Source: Rhizobium sp. (GTDB taxonomy: Bacteria; Pseudomonadota; Alphaproteobacteria; Rhizobiales; Rhizobiaceae). Taken from it: a stretch of DNA of 39,936 nucleotides. The notes beneath the pieces are model-generated. The model saw nothing but the letters and a program-made list of their open reading frames with translations. It was not told the origin of the DNA and made no database searches. Shown piece by piece: positions 17,189-25,534 of this stretch. Every line of letters starts with the position of its first letter. Position 1 is the stretch's first letter. Both the position numbers and the translations under genes were made by a program. The stretch covers positions 1 to 39,936 of the forward strand of contig JAHRYZ010000008.1 of NCBI GenBank assembly GCA_020621905.1, in the 5' to 3' direction.

Positions 17189-18433
17189 ATGGACGCGACA
17201 AGGAAAGACAGCTTGAAGACCGCCCGCTTCCTCGACCGCCGGTCGCCCCCGCACATCGTCACGCTGGTGGCCATCGCCGGCCTCTCGGCGCTGACGATGA
17301 ACATCTTCCTGCCGTCGCTGCCCAGCATGGCGAAGGACTTGGGCGTGTCCTACGGCACGATCCAGATCCTGATCTCCGGCTATATCGCCATGACGGCCGT
17401 GGTGCAGATCGCCATCGGGCCGCTGTCCGACCGTTTCGGGCGGCGGCCGACCGTCATCGGCAGCCTCGTCATCCTGCTGGCCGCCACCCTCGTCTGCATG
17501 GTCGCGACCGACATCTACACGCTCATCGCCGCCCGCATGCTGCAGACCGCCGTGGTCGCCGGCATCGTCCTGTCGCGCGCCATCGTGCGCGACATGGTGC
17601 CGATGGAAGAGGCCGCCTCGATGATCGGCTACGTTACCATGGGCATGACCATCGTGCCCATGATCGGCCCGACGCTCGGCGGCGTGCTGGGCGACGCCTT
17701 CGGCTGGCGCGCCAATTTCGTCGCCATCTTCGCCCTCGGCGTGGTGGTGCTGGCGCTGGTCGCGGCCGACCTCGGCGAAACCAACCGCAACCGCAGCGCC
17801 AGTTTTTCCGCGCAGTTCAGGGCCTGGCCGGGGCTGCTCGCCTCGCCGCAGTTCTGGGGCTACACGGCGGTGGTGACCTTCAATTCCGGCGCCTTCTTCG
17901 CCTTTCTCGGCGGCGCCCCTTTCATCGGCGCAACGCTGATGCAGATGAGCCCCAGCACGCTCGGCTTGCAATTCGTCTTCATCGCCGCCGGCTACATGGC
18001 CGGCAACTTCGTCTCCGGCCGTTACGCGCGGCGCTACGGCACCTCCAACATGATGCTCGCCGGCACCATCGCCATGATCGTCGGAACGCTGGTTCCGGCC
18101 GCCTTCCTGCTGGCGGGCGTGAACTCCGCCTTCGCCTTCTTCGGACCGCAAGTGATCGTCGGCTTCGGCAACGGCCTCACTCTGCCGAGCGCCAATGCCG
18201 GCGTCGTCAGCGTCAAGCCCCATCTCGCCGGTTCGGCCTCGGGCCTGAGCGGCGCCATCGCCATGGGCGGCGGCGCGGCGACCTCGGTATTCGCCTCCTC
18301 GATCCTCACCGTCGAGACCGGCGCCATGCCCATGCTGCTGGTCATGCTGGCCTGCGGCGTGCTCGCCGTGGCCGCTATCCTCTACCTGCGCTATGGTGAT
18401 CCTCAGGACAGTTGGAGAGCCGAGGAGGAGTGA
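17189..18433 (+). CDS. Bcr/CflA-type MFS drug efflux transporter
   Basis: 414 residues with 12 predicted transmembrane segments. Bcr/CflA features include NIFLPSLPSMAKDLGVSYG at helix 1, GPLSDRFGRRPTVIGSL (the MFS motif A loop between helices 2 and 3) and RAIVRDMVPMEEAASMIGY in helices 4-5. It is a proton-coupled exporter of unknown substrate. The stop TGA at 18431-18433 overlaps the mobA ATG, so the two are translationally coupled, an unusual pairing of a drug exporter with cofactor synthesis. Confidence 0.92.
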   Translation: MDATRKDSLKTARFLDRRSPPHIVTLVAIAGLSALTMNIFLPSLPSMAKDLGVSYGTIQILISGYIAMTAVVQIAIGPLSDRFGRRPTVIGSLVILLAATLVCMVATDIYTLIAARMLQTAVVAGIVLSRAIVRDMVPMEEAASMIGYVTMGMTIVPMIGPTLGGVLGDAFGWRANFVAIFALGVVVLALVAADLGETNRNRSASFSAQFRAWPGLLASPQFWGYTAVVTFNSGAFFAFLGGAPFIGATLMQMSPSTLGLQFVFIAAGYMAGNFVSGRYARRYGTSNMMLAGTIAMIVGTLVPAAFLLAGVNSAFAFFGPQVIVGFGNGLTLPSANAGVVSVKPHLAGSASGLSGAIAMGGGAATSVFASSILTVETGAMPMLLVMLACGVLAVAAILYLRYGDPQDSWRAEEE

Positions 18434-19059
18434 TGCACGACCGATCCGTCCCCGCGCTGATCCTCGCCGGTGGCCTGTCGCGCCGCATGGGCCGCGACAA
18501 GGCCTCGGCCGAGCTTGCCGGCAAACCGATGATCGTGCGGGTCGCCGAACGATTGAGGCCTCAGGTCGGCGCGCTGGCCATCAACGCACCTGAGGATTTT
18601 GCGGTGGGTGTCGACCTGCCGCTCGTTCCCGACACGATCGGCGGCCATCCGGGGCCGCTCGCCGGCGTGCTCGCCGGCCTGCGCCGCGCCGCCACCATAA
18701 CGCCCGCCGCGACCCATCTACTGACCGTCCCGGCGGACACGCCCTTCCTGCCGCTCGATCTCGTGGCGCGGCTCGAAAGCGCGGCCGCGGCACCCGACCA
18801 GATCGTGCTGGCCGCCTCCGACGGTCAGGTCCATCCGGTCGTCGCACTCTGGCCGCTGTCGCTCGCGGACGATCTGGAGACATGGCTGGCCGAGCCCGAA
18901 AACCGGAAACTGCAGGCCTTCATCGCCCGCCACGCATCCTTGGCTGTCGACTTTCCCCTCCTCGCAACGCCGGCCGGGAGCCTCGATCCCTTCTTCAACG
19001 TCAACACGCCGGACGATTTCGCAACGGCCGAACGCTTCATCGAGGTGCGAGCCACATGA
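18433..19059 (+). CDS. mobA: Molybdenum cofactor guanylyltransferase
   Basis: 208 residues. The nucleotidyltransferase signature LILAGGLSRRMGRDKASAEL lies near the N-terminus (LAGGxSxRMGxDK), TVPADTPFLP is the metal-binding D-containing loop, and the C-terminus has NVNTPDDFATAE. It joins GMP to Mo-molybdopterin to make the MGD form used by DMSO-reductase-family enzymes. The start at 18433 overlaps the MFS stop as TGATG, with GGAGGAG just upstream; it overlaps mobB as ATGA. Confidence 0.95.
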   Translation: MHDRSVPALILAGGLSRRMGRDKASAELAGKPMIVRVAERLRPQVGALAINAPEDFAVGVDLPLVPDTIGGHPGPLAGVLAGLRRAATITPAATHLLTVPADTPFLPLDLVARLESAAAAPDQIVLAASDGQVHPVVALWPLSLADDLETWLAEPENRKLQAFIARHASLAVDFPLLATPAGSLDPFFNVNTPDDFATAERFIEVRAT

Positions 19060-19574
19060 CCGACGAACCACGCATCTTCGGCATTTCCGGCTGAAGAACT
19101 CCGGCAAGACCGGCTCGCCGTCCGCCCTGGTCGCGGAGTTCACCCGTCGCGGCTACCGCATCTCGACCATCAAGCACGCCCATCACGACTTCGACATCGA
19201 CAAGGTCGGCGCCGACAGCTACCGCCATCGCCGCCGGGCCCACGAGCCTGCCTCGTCTCGGCACGCGCTACGCCATCATGCACGAACTGCGCGGGGCAGA
19301 CGAACCGAGCTTCGAGGACATCCTCGCCCGGCTCGGTCCCTGTGATCTGGTGCTGATCGAGGGCTACAAGCGCGAGCCAGTACCGAAGATCGAGGCCCGC
19401 AGGCTGGACGCGAAGAATCGCCAGCCGCTGGCCCCGAACGATCCGCACATCGTCGCGATCGCCGCCGATCATCCGGTCGCCGGTGAGCCCCTGCCCGTCT
19501 TCGACCTCGACGACACCCAGGCGATCGCCGACTTCATCGCCCGCGTCACCGGTTTGCCGCAACCCCGCGCATGA
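19056..19574 (+). CDS. mobB: Molybdopterin-guanine dinucleotide adapter MobB, frame disrupted at 5' half
   Basis: The gene starts at ATG 19056 (MTDEPRIFGISG). After ISG the frame hits a TGA at 19093-19095 because one G seems to be missing from the expected GWKNSGKTG P-loop; KNSGKTG is readable in the next frame. RRGYRISTIKHAHHDFDID (the conserved KHAHH motif) and the C-terminal half from MHELRGADEPSFEDILARLG are intact in their frames. Further small losses lie around 19115 and 19230-19262. MobB is a small GTPase that assists MobA. The motifs persist, so sequence error is more likely than gene loss. Confidence 0.85.
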
Positions 19575-19600
19575 AGACTTCAGCGTAGACCAGACATGAA

Positions 19601-19633
19601 AAAGGGCCGCCGGATCATCTCCGGCGGCCCTTT
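19601..19633. terminator. Bidirectional terminator between mobB and the OmpA-family gene
   Basis: AAAGGGCCGCCGG and CCGGCGGCCCTTT form a perfect 13-bp stem with a 7-base loop, with A/T ends on both sides. It ends both the mobB transcript (plus) and the convergent OmpA-family transcript (minus). Confidence 0.9.
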
Positions 19634-19657
19634 CGATTGCGATCGTCAGTCGACCTG

Positions 19658-22157
19658 TCAGTTGGCGGCGGTCGCCGGGCGAACGAGCGAGGTGACGCGG
19701 CGGATGGCGACGCGGCGGTTCTGCTGTTCGTCTTCGGCCGTGCGGATCTTCAGGTAACGTTCGCCGTAACCCTGGACCGAGAGGTTTTCCGGCGGGATGC
19801 CGTAGACTTCGGTCAGCAGGTTGGCGACGGTTTCCGCACGCTGGTCCGACAGGATCAGGTTCGAACGGTCCGAACCGACGGCATCGGTATGGCCTTCGAT
19901 CAGGAAGGTCTCGCCCGGATCCTTGGCCAGCACCTGTTCCATGGCCGCGGCGACCTTGCGCAGCGTCTTGGCCTGGGCCAGCGGCACCTCGGCCGAGCCC
20001 GACGGGAAGGTGATCGTGTCGAGGTCGATACGGCGGACCTTGTCACGAATACGGGCCGACGACTTCACCTCCTCGATCGAGTAGACGCGTTCGACGCGCT
20101 CGACCGGCGGCTGGGCGAGGAAGTCGTAGTAATCCCGATCCGGTGCATCGGACGTGGTGACGATATAATCCTGGACCGGAATGGTCAGGCGCATCGGCGG
20201 CAGGCTGTAGCCTACGTCGACATAGACATGCGGTTCGTCACGGTCGGCTTCCGGCGCATAGAACAGGACATATTCGTCGCCACCCGCCGTGAAGCGCGAG
20301 CGAAGGATGATGTCGCCGAAGCGGTTGTAGACCGTCACCAGGCGCGAGCCATCATTGCGCTCGATCGTTTCGCGAACACGACCACGCGACAGTTCTTCGT
20401 AGAAGGTCTGCTCCTCGTCATAGCGCAGGCGCGAACGGTCGTCACCGCGAACGACTTCCAGGTTGCCGATGTTGATGATCGTCCGGTTGTCGACTTCCTC
20501 GATCACCCGCACTTCGTTCACCTGATTGACGATGTTGGTCTCGTTGTTGTTATTCGTGACGTTCGTGACGGTGGTCACATTGGTCACATTGTTGATGACG
20601 GTGGTCGGCACTTCGAAGGTCGGAGCGGAGTCGCGCGTCGTTCCTTTCTCCGTGATGATGGCTTCCATCACCTGCGGTTCGAACTTCGGCGCTTCGCCCT
20701 GGGCCTCGAGATCGCTTGTGGGGGCTGCGACGACCGGGGTTTCTTCGCGAAGCACGGTGCGGGCATCGCGGACATTGGCAGCACCGGTATTGTCTGCGTC
20801 CTTGTCGCTGTCGAGCACGGCAGCGCCGTTGTCGACCGGCAGCACCACGGTTTCGGCCGTGCTGGACGGATCCTCGGCGATCTGCTGCTTGTCTTCTTCG
20901 GTGCGCTCGTCGATGACCTCGACCACCGGCGCATCCTTCGGCGCTTCGACGGCCGGCACGACGACCTGTTCGCCGGTCGGCTGCGCAGCCGGCTCGGTCG
21001 TCGACTGATCCTGCGGCACGACCGGGGTTTCGCCCGGAACGGCGTCCTGGGCAGGCTTCAGCTGATCATCGGTCAGCGGGCTCTCGGCCGGCTGCTCGGC
21101 AGGAGCCGGTTCCGCTGCAGGAGCCTCCTCGGCCGGCGCCTGATCGGCAGGGGCCGCCTCATTGGCCGGAGCCTCCGGGGTCGGAGCCGGTTCCTCGGCC
21201 TGGGCCGGCTTTTCGGCCGGGATCTGCTCGGCAGGCGCTTCCTCTACGGGAGCCGGTTGTTCTGCCGGCGCCTGTTCGGCCGGCGGGCACGCATCGGCAG
21301 ATGCCGCCTGCGATCCATCGGCACAGGTCACGGCTTCCGCTGCCGGCTGCTGCTCGGCGGCTTTCTGGGCTTCTTCGGCAGCCTGTTGCTCGGCGGCCTT
21401 CTGCGCTTCTTCTGCGGCCTGCTGTTCGGCAGCCTTCTGGGCCTCTTCGGCAGCCTGCTGTTCTGCAGCCTTCTGAGCCTCTTCGGCAGCCTGCTGTTCT
21501 GCCCTCTTTTCGGCAGCCTTCTGTTCGCCGCCTTCTGCCCTCTTCGGCCGCCTGCTGTTCTGCGGCCTTCTGGGCCTCTTCGGCAGCCTGTTGTTCGGCC
21601 GCCTTCTGGGCCTCTTCGGCAGCCTGTTGTTCGGCAGCCTTCTGCGCTTCTTCAGCAGCCTGCTGTTCTACGGCCCGCTGGGCTTCCTCGGCGGCCTGCT
21701 GCTCGGCAGCCTTCTGCGCTTCTTCGGCGGCCTGCTGCTCGGCAGCCTTCTGCGCTTCTTCGGCAGCCTGCTGCTCGGCAGCCCGCTGGGCTTCTTCTGC
21801 GGCCTGCTGTTCAGCGGCCCGCTGCGCTTCCTCGGCAGCCTGCTGCTCGGCAGCCCTCTGGGCCTCCTCGGCTGCTTGCTGCTCGGCGGCCTGCTGGGCT
21901 TCCTGAGCCTGCTGTTGCTCGGCGGCGCGCTGGGCGTCGATCGCGTCACAGCTCGCCTGGTCGGCCGCCTCGCTTCCGTCGCTGCAGGTGACGGCAGCCT
22001 GGGCCAGCAGGATCATGCCTTCGACCGCACCCGGACGGGATTGGCTGGCGGCGTCCTGCGCACGCAATACGGCCGCGGCGGCCACCGGCTCGACCATCGC
22101 CGCGGCGGAAAGTACCGGCACGGCAACGGTGGCGAACAGTCTCGATCTTAGATTCAT
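19658..22157 (-). CDS. OmpA-family envelope protein with coiled-coil repeat tract, frameshifted in the repeats
   Basis: About 830 residues when the frames are joined. The order is a signal peptide (MNLRSRLFATVAVPVLSAAAM), a TCSDGSEAADQASC element, a tract of about 16 repeats of AAEEAQ(R/K)AAEQQ, a second TCADGSQAASADAC element, a Pro/Ala/Glu-rich stretch (PAEQ, PAPVEEAPA), a V-T-N-rich segment (about 20500-20610), a middle domain, and a C-terminal OmpA peptidoglycan-binding domain (FLIEGHTDAVGSDRSN, NLSVQGYGERYL). The break is around 21500-21545, where the 36-base phase is disturbed. The start at 22157 has AAGGAAAC upstream. It should bridge the outer membrane region and peptidoglycan. The exact role is unknown. 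Confidence 0.87.
21336..21940. repeat. Tandem 36-bp repeat, about 16-17 copies, inside the OmpA-family gene
   Basis: The 36-base unit encodes AAEEAQ(R/K)AAEQQ on the minus strand. Copies differ by synonymous or R/K, A/V changes, so the tract is under coding selection. It is regular except around 21500-21545, where bases are lost. The heptad-friendly A/E/Q content predicts a long coiled coil. Copy number could vary by slippage without changing the frame. Confidence 0.9.
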
Positions 22158-22279
22158 ATTCGTTTCCTTGCGAAGCGTGTCACCACGCGGAGAGTGTTGG
22201 AGGAGCCAATGGCGAGGAGGCTTTTTTAAGGCCACGCGATTCTCCCGCTCCCATGCGGCAGAACCTAGTTGTTCGCGAA

Positions 22280-22295
22280 TTAACCCTGGCTGAAC
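22280..22295. promoter_or_regulatory. CtrA-like site, one mismatch, upstream of the OmpA-family gene
   Basis: TTAA, seven bases, TGAAC, compared with TTAA-N7-TTAAC, 123 bases upstream of the OmpA-family start. Candidate only. Confidence 0.35.
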
Positions 22296-22443
22296 GAAAA
22301 AGTTTCCTTCCATCGACGTTTTTCGTCATCCCGCCGCAGCCATCCCCGCCACGTCGCTATTGCTCAACTGTACAATTTTTTATCGGCGACGCGTCTTTGC
22401 AGTTGATTTTCCCTAGAAAAGAGTAGGAATATCGCGACAGGTA

Positions 22444-22459
22444 CGACACGCCGGTGTCG
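22444..22459 (+). promoter_or_regulatory. Hairpin in the leader of the ABC uptake operon
   Basis: CGACAC-GCCG-GTGTCG, a perfect 6-bp stem 62 bases before the binding-protein start; flanking CAGG and CCTG could extend it. It could be an operator or a leader structure; there is no T-run. Confidence 0.3.
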
Positions 22460-22521
22460 CGCTTGCCCTGTTCAGCGCAGGAATCATAACAACCGCGCGA
22501 ACGACCAACAGAGAGGATCTC

Positions 22522-23298
22522 ATGCGTATTTCGACACGTTTCTTCGCCGCCGCTTCGATTGCCGCCTTGTCGCTTTTTGCCGGCAGCGCAATGGCCGAAG
22601 GCGAAAAGCTGATCATCGGCACCGAGGGTGCCTACCCGCCCTTCAACAACCTCGAATCGGACGGCACGCTCGTCGGCTTCGACATCGACATCGCCAAGGC
22701 TCTTTGCGATGAGATGAAGGTCACCTGTGAATTCGTCACCCAGGATTGGGATGGCATCATCCCGGCGCTGCAGGCGAAGAAGTTCGACGCCATCATCGCC
22801 TCGATGTCGATCACGCCGGAACGCCTGGAAAAGGTCGACTTCAGCGACAAGTACTACAACACCGGACCGGCGATCGCCGTGCCGAAGGATTCGCCGATCA
22901 CCGATGTCGCCGGCCTGAAGGGCAAGGTGCTCGGTGCGCAGTCGTCCACCACCCACGCCAACTATGCTGAAAAGCACATGGCGGATTCCGAGCTGAAGGT
23001 CTACCCGACCACGGACGAGTACAAGCTCGATCTCGAAGGCGGCCGCGTCGACGCCGTCATCGACGACGTCGTCGTCCTGTCGGAATGGGTCAAGTCCGAA
23101 GCCGGCGCGTGCTGCAAGATCCTGACCGCGCTCGCCCCCGACATCGAAATCAACGGCCCGGGCGCCGGCATCGCCGTTCGCAAGGGCGAAACCGCGCTTG
23201 CTGAAAAGTTCAGCGCCGCGATCAAGGCGATCCGCGCCAACGGCAAGTACAAGGAAATCAACGACAAGTTCTTCGATTTCGACGTCTACGGCGAGTAA
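22522..23298 (+). CDS. Polar amino acid ABC transporter, periplasmic binding protein
   Basis: 258 residues of the SBP_bac_3 family. A signal peptide ends FAGSAMA, followed by KLIIGTEGAYPPFNNLESDGTLVGFDIDIAKALCDEM, the typical ligand-pocket opening of Lys/Arg/Orn, octopine and nopaline binding proteins. DAIIASMSITPERLEKVDFSDKYY forms the second pocket element. A cationic or opine-like amino acid is the likely ligand (inference). Two permease genes follow. A stable stem-loop separates it from them, which would let the binding protein be made in excess. The frame is intact. Confidence 0.92.
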   Translation: MRISTRFFAAASIAALSLFAGSAMAEGEKLIIGTEGAYPPFNNLESDGTLVGFDIDIAKALCDEMKVTCEFVTQDWDGIIPALQAKKFDAIIASMSITPERLEKVDFSDKYYNTGPAIAVPKDSPITDVAGLKGKVLGAQSSTTHANYAEKHMADSELKVYPTTDEYKLDLEGGRVDAVIDDVVVLSEWVKSEAGACCKILTALAPDIEINGPGAGIAVRKGETALAEKFSAAIKAIRANGKYKEINDKFFDFDVYGE

Positions 23299-23317
23299 GC
23301 GTTGAGAATCTGATCCC

Positions 23318-23351
23318 GGAATGGCGGAAGGCTTGCACTTCCGCCATTTCC
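23318..23351 (+). promoter_or_regulatory. Stem-loop between binding protein and permease genes
   Basis: GGAATGGCGGAAG pairs with CTTCCGCCATTTCC (one bulged base) around a 7-base loop, 20 bases after the binding-protein stop. There is no T-run, so it is more likely an mRNA-stabilising or attenuating hairpin than a full terminator. Confidence 0.6.
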
Positions 23352-23406
23352 ACTTGAAAAAGAATGACAAAAATTTGCGGCTCGAACCGCAGAGGGGAAA
23401 TTCAGC

Positions 23407-24210
23407 ATGAGCGGATTGTTTTCCGCGCTCGGGTCGTTCTGGGCCTGGTTCCAGTATGCCTTCGATCCGCTGTGCGGACCGGCCGGCGTCTTCACCATTT
23501 TCGGCAGTTCCTCGATCGTCGCCTGTGGCGCGACCGGCTGGGGCGACGAGATCGCCTTCGGCGTCAAGGTCACCGTCTCCCTTTCTCTCGCGACGCTGCC
23601 CATCGGGCTGCTGATCGGCTTTTTCGTGGCGCTTGCCATGCAGTCGGAAGAAAAGACGCTCAGGCTCGCCGGCGGCATCTATACGACGATCTTCCGTGGC
23701 CTGCCCGAGCTGCTGACGCTGTTCATCGTCTATTACGGCGTGCAGATGGGCATCCAGTCGATCCTCTCGTGGTTCGGCAACGACCAGCGGATCGAGATCA
23801 ATGCCTTCGTCGCCGGCATGATCGCGCTGTCCGTGGTATTCTCCTCCTATTGCTCCGAAGTGCTGCTCTCGGCCTTCCGCGCCATTCCGAAAGGCCAGTA
23901 CGAGGCCGGCGATGCGCTCGGCCTGCATCGCGCCCGGACCATGCGGCTGATCATCGTGCCGCAACTGATCCGCATCGCCCTGCCCGGCCTCGGGAACCTC
24001 TGGATGAACCTTCTTAAGGACACGGCGCTCGTCTCCGTCATCGGCCTGTCCGACATCCTGCGCCAGACCGGCATCGCCGCAAAGGTCGCCAAGGAGCCGT
24101 TCTTCTTCTATCTGCTGGCTTGCGCCCTCTTCCTCTTTCTTGCCGTCGTCTCGTCGATCGGCATCAGCGCGATCGATCGCTGGAGCAACCGCGCCGGAGT
24201 CCGCCGATGA
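23407..24210 (+). CDS. Polar amino acid ABC transporter permease (HisQ-like)
   Basis: 267 residues with about five to six membrane segments. The family EAA loop is seen as SEVLLSAFRAIPKGQYEAGDALGLHRARTMRLIIVPQLIRIALPGLGN, and the N-terminal HisM/HisQ motif includes GGIYTTIFRGLPELLTLFIVYYG. It forms the inner-membrane channel with the next gene. Its stop overlaps the start of the second permease as ATGA, so the two are coupled. Confidence 0.93.
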   Translation: MSGLFSALGSFWAWFQYAFDPLCGPAGVFTIFGSSSIVACGATGWGDEIAFGVKVTVSLSLATLPIGLLIGFFVALAMQSEEKTLRLAGGIYTTIFRGLPELLTLFIVYYGVQMGIQSILSWFGNDQRIEINAFVAGMIALSVVFSSYCSEVLLSAFRAIPKGQYEAGDALGLHRARTMRLIIVPQLIRIALPGLGNLWMNLLKDTALVSVIGLSDILRQTGIAAKVAKEPFFFYLLACALFLFLAVVSSIGISAIDRWSNRAGVRR

Positions 24211-25037
24211 GCTACGCCACCCAACTCATTCCGCCGCGCCCGGCCCCGCCGCAGCGCATCGTTGCCCTCAGCGGCTCGCGCATCCTCGGCCTTGTCGGCA
24301 TCGCATTGTGGCTGCTGCTCGGCGCCGCCCTCGCCTATATGATGATCAGCAACTGGGATACCGACAAGTTCGTCAAATACGGACCGCGCTACCTGTCCGG
24401 CCTTTGGGTCACGCTGACGCTGGTAGTGACCTCGATCACGCTCGGCGCCCTGCTCTCGGCGCCGATCGCCTTTGCCCGGATGTCGAAGAACCGCGTGCTG
24501 AATGTCATATCCTACGCCTATGTCTACGTCTTCCGCGGCACGCCGCTGCTCGCCCAGATCTACCTGATCTACTACGGCTTCGGCTCGTTCCGCCCGCAGA
24601 TCGAAGCGGTCGGCCTGTGGTGGTTCTTTCGCGAGGCCTGGTATTGCGCGCTGCTGTCGATGACGCTCAACACCGCGGCCTATCAGGCGGAAATCCTGCG
24701 CGGCGCGATCCTCAGCGTGCCGCGCGGACAGACCGAAGGCGCCAAGTCGCTCGGGCTCAGCCCCTTCGTCACCTTCCGCAAGATCATCCTGCCGCAGGCC
24801 CTGATCGTGGCGCTTCGCCCCTATGGCAACGAGATCATCCTGATGGTCAAGGGCTCGGCCGTCGTCGCGGTCGTCACCGTCCTCGATCTGATGGGTCAGA
24901 CCCGCTACACCTTCTCGCGCACCTTCGACTACCAGGCCTATCTGTGGGCTGCGATCTTCTATCTGTCGATCGTCGAGGCCATGCGCCATGTCTGGGCGGC
25001 GATGGAAGCGCGGCTGACACGCCATCTCAGGCGCTGA
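24207..25037 (+). CDS. Polar amino acid ABC transporter permease (HisM-like)
   Basis: 276 residues from ATG 24207, which overlaps the previous stop. Shared family elements are YVYVFRGTPLLAQIYLIYYG (membrane helix 3), NTAAYQAEILRGAILSVPRGQTEGAKSLGLSPFVTFRKIILPQAL (EAA loop) and a final helix. It pairs with the upstream permease. The expected third component, an ATP-binding protein, does not follow; the next 224 bases are noncoding and lead to usg. The ATPase must be elsewhere or shared with another system. Confidence 0.93.
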   Translation: MSYATQLIPPRPAPPQRIVALSGSRILGLVGIALWLLLGAALAYMMISNWDTDKFVKYGPRYLSGLWVTLTLVVTSITLGALLSAPIAFARMSKNRVLNVISYAYVYVFRGTPLLAQIYLIYYGFGSFRPQIEAVGLWWFFREAWYCALLSMTLNTAAYQAEILRGAILSVPRGQTEGAKSLGLSPFVTFRKIILPQALIVALRPYGNEIILMVKGSAVVAVVTVLDLMGQTRYTFSRTFDYQAYLWAAIFYLSIVEAMRHVWAAMEARLTRHLRR

Positions 25038-25132
25038 ACCCGCCACGTCCTGCCCTCGCGCTGGCAGCACTCGATGAGTTCGGCTGCCAAGTCATTGGTT
25101 TCGAACAGAAATTCCGACCCGATCCACCCTCG

Positions 25133-25148
25133 TTAAGCTTCCGTTAAC
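25133..25148. promoter_or_regulatory. Perfect CtrA binding motif upstream of usg
   Basis: TTAA-GCTTCCG-TTAAC matches the full CtrA consensus TTAA-N7-TTAAC at every fixed position. It lies 114 bases upstream of the usg start in a noncoding gap. Such an A+T motif is improbable by chance in this G+C-rich context. Confidence 0.7.
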
Positions 25149-25172
25149 CTTGCGATGCTGTCATGGATGATA

Positions 25173-25192
25173 GGCCGCCCCCTCAGGCGGCC
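25173..25192 (+). promoter_or_regulatory. Hairpin in the usg leader
   Basis: GGCCGCC and GGCGGCC form a perfect 7-bp stem with a 6-base loop, followed by a second small hairpin (TCCGC-CGAA-GCGGA, 25199-25212). There is no T-run. It may be a leader structure or a factor-dependent terminator of the ABC operon. Confidence 0.4.
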
Positions 25193-25261
25193 GATCGGTC
25201 CGCCGAAGCGGAACACCGCCGGCTCCGGTCCTCTGGATAAGGGAACGAAGACGAGGTTGTC

Positions 25262-25528
25262 ATGAACAACGAAATGGAACTGATGCTGAAGGGCTACGGC
25301 CTGACGACGGCGCAAATCCTCTACCGCCTGCCCGACCATCCCACCCTGCTGCAAACCTATGTCTGGCAGCAGTATGATCTGGCGCCGGACTTCCCCGAGA
25401 TGAAGGGCTTCCTGAAATTCTGGCAGGAAAAGCTCGACGGGCCGCTGCATTCCGTCCGCTATGTGCACCAGCAGCTGATAGCCGCCAACGAATGGCGGGC
25501 GCTGAGGGGCGAATTCATCCTGCACTGA
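25262..25528 (+). CDS. usg: Usg family protein
   Basis: 88 residues matching the alphaproteobacterial Usg family almost end to end: LKGYGLTTAQILYRLPDHPTLLQTYVWQ then YDLAPDFPEMKGFLKFWQEKLDGPLHSVRYVHQ. The family is small and cytoplasmic, and its function is not known. The start at 25262 has GAGG at a good distance. The gene stands alone, converges with the DUF2270 gene (only 6 bp between stops), and is preceded by a perfect CtrA box and two hairpins. The regulation suggests a cell-cycle link, but this is inference. Confidence 0.88.
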   Translation: MNNEMELMLKGYGLTTAQILYRLPDHPTLLQTYVWQQYDLAPDFPEMKGFLKFWQEKLDGPLHSVRYVHQQLIAANEWRALRGEFILH

Positions 25529-25534
25529 CGCCGG

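Larger units (their letters stand above)
22158..22521. other. Divergent intergenic region between OmpA-family gene and ABC operon
   Basis: 364 bases without a convincing ORF or RNA gene. It must contain promoters in both directions. It holds a CtrA-like element at 22280-22295, an A+T-rich patch near 22370-22435, and a CGACAC/GTGTCG hairpin at 22444-22459 in the probable leader of the ABC operon. Confidence 0.6.

Noticed and set aside
19093-19277. mobB as a genuine pseudogene
   Set aside because: Its P-loop, KHAHH motif and C-terminal half are all preserved in alternating frames, which is not expected of a decaying gene.
21336-21940. 36-bp repeat array resembling CRISPR by repeat length
   Set aside because: The repeats are contiguous without spacers, code for a regular 12-residue motif, and lie inside a gene.
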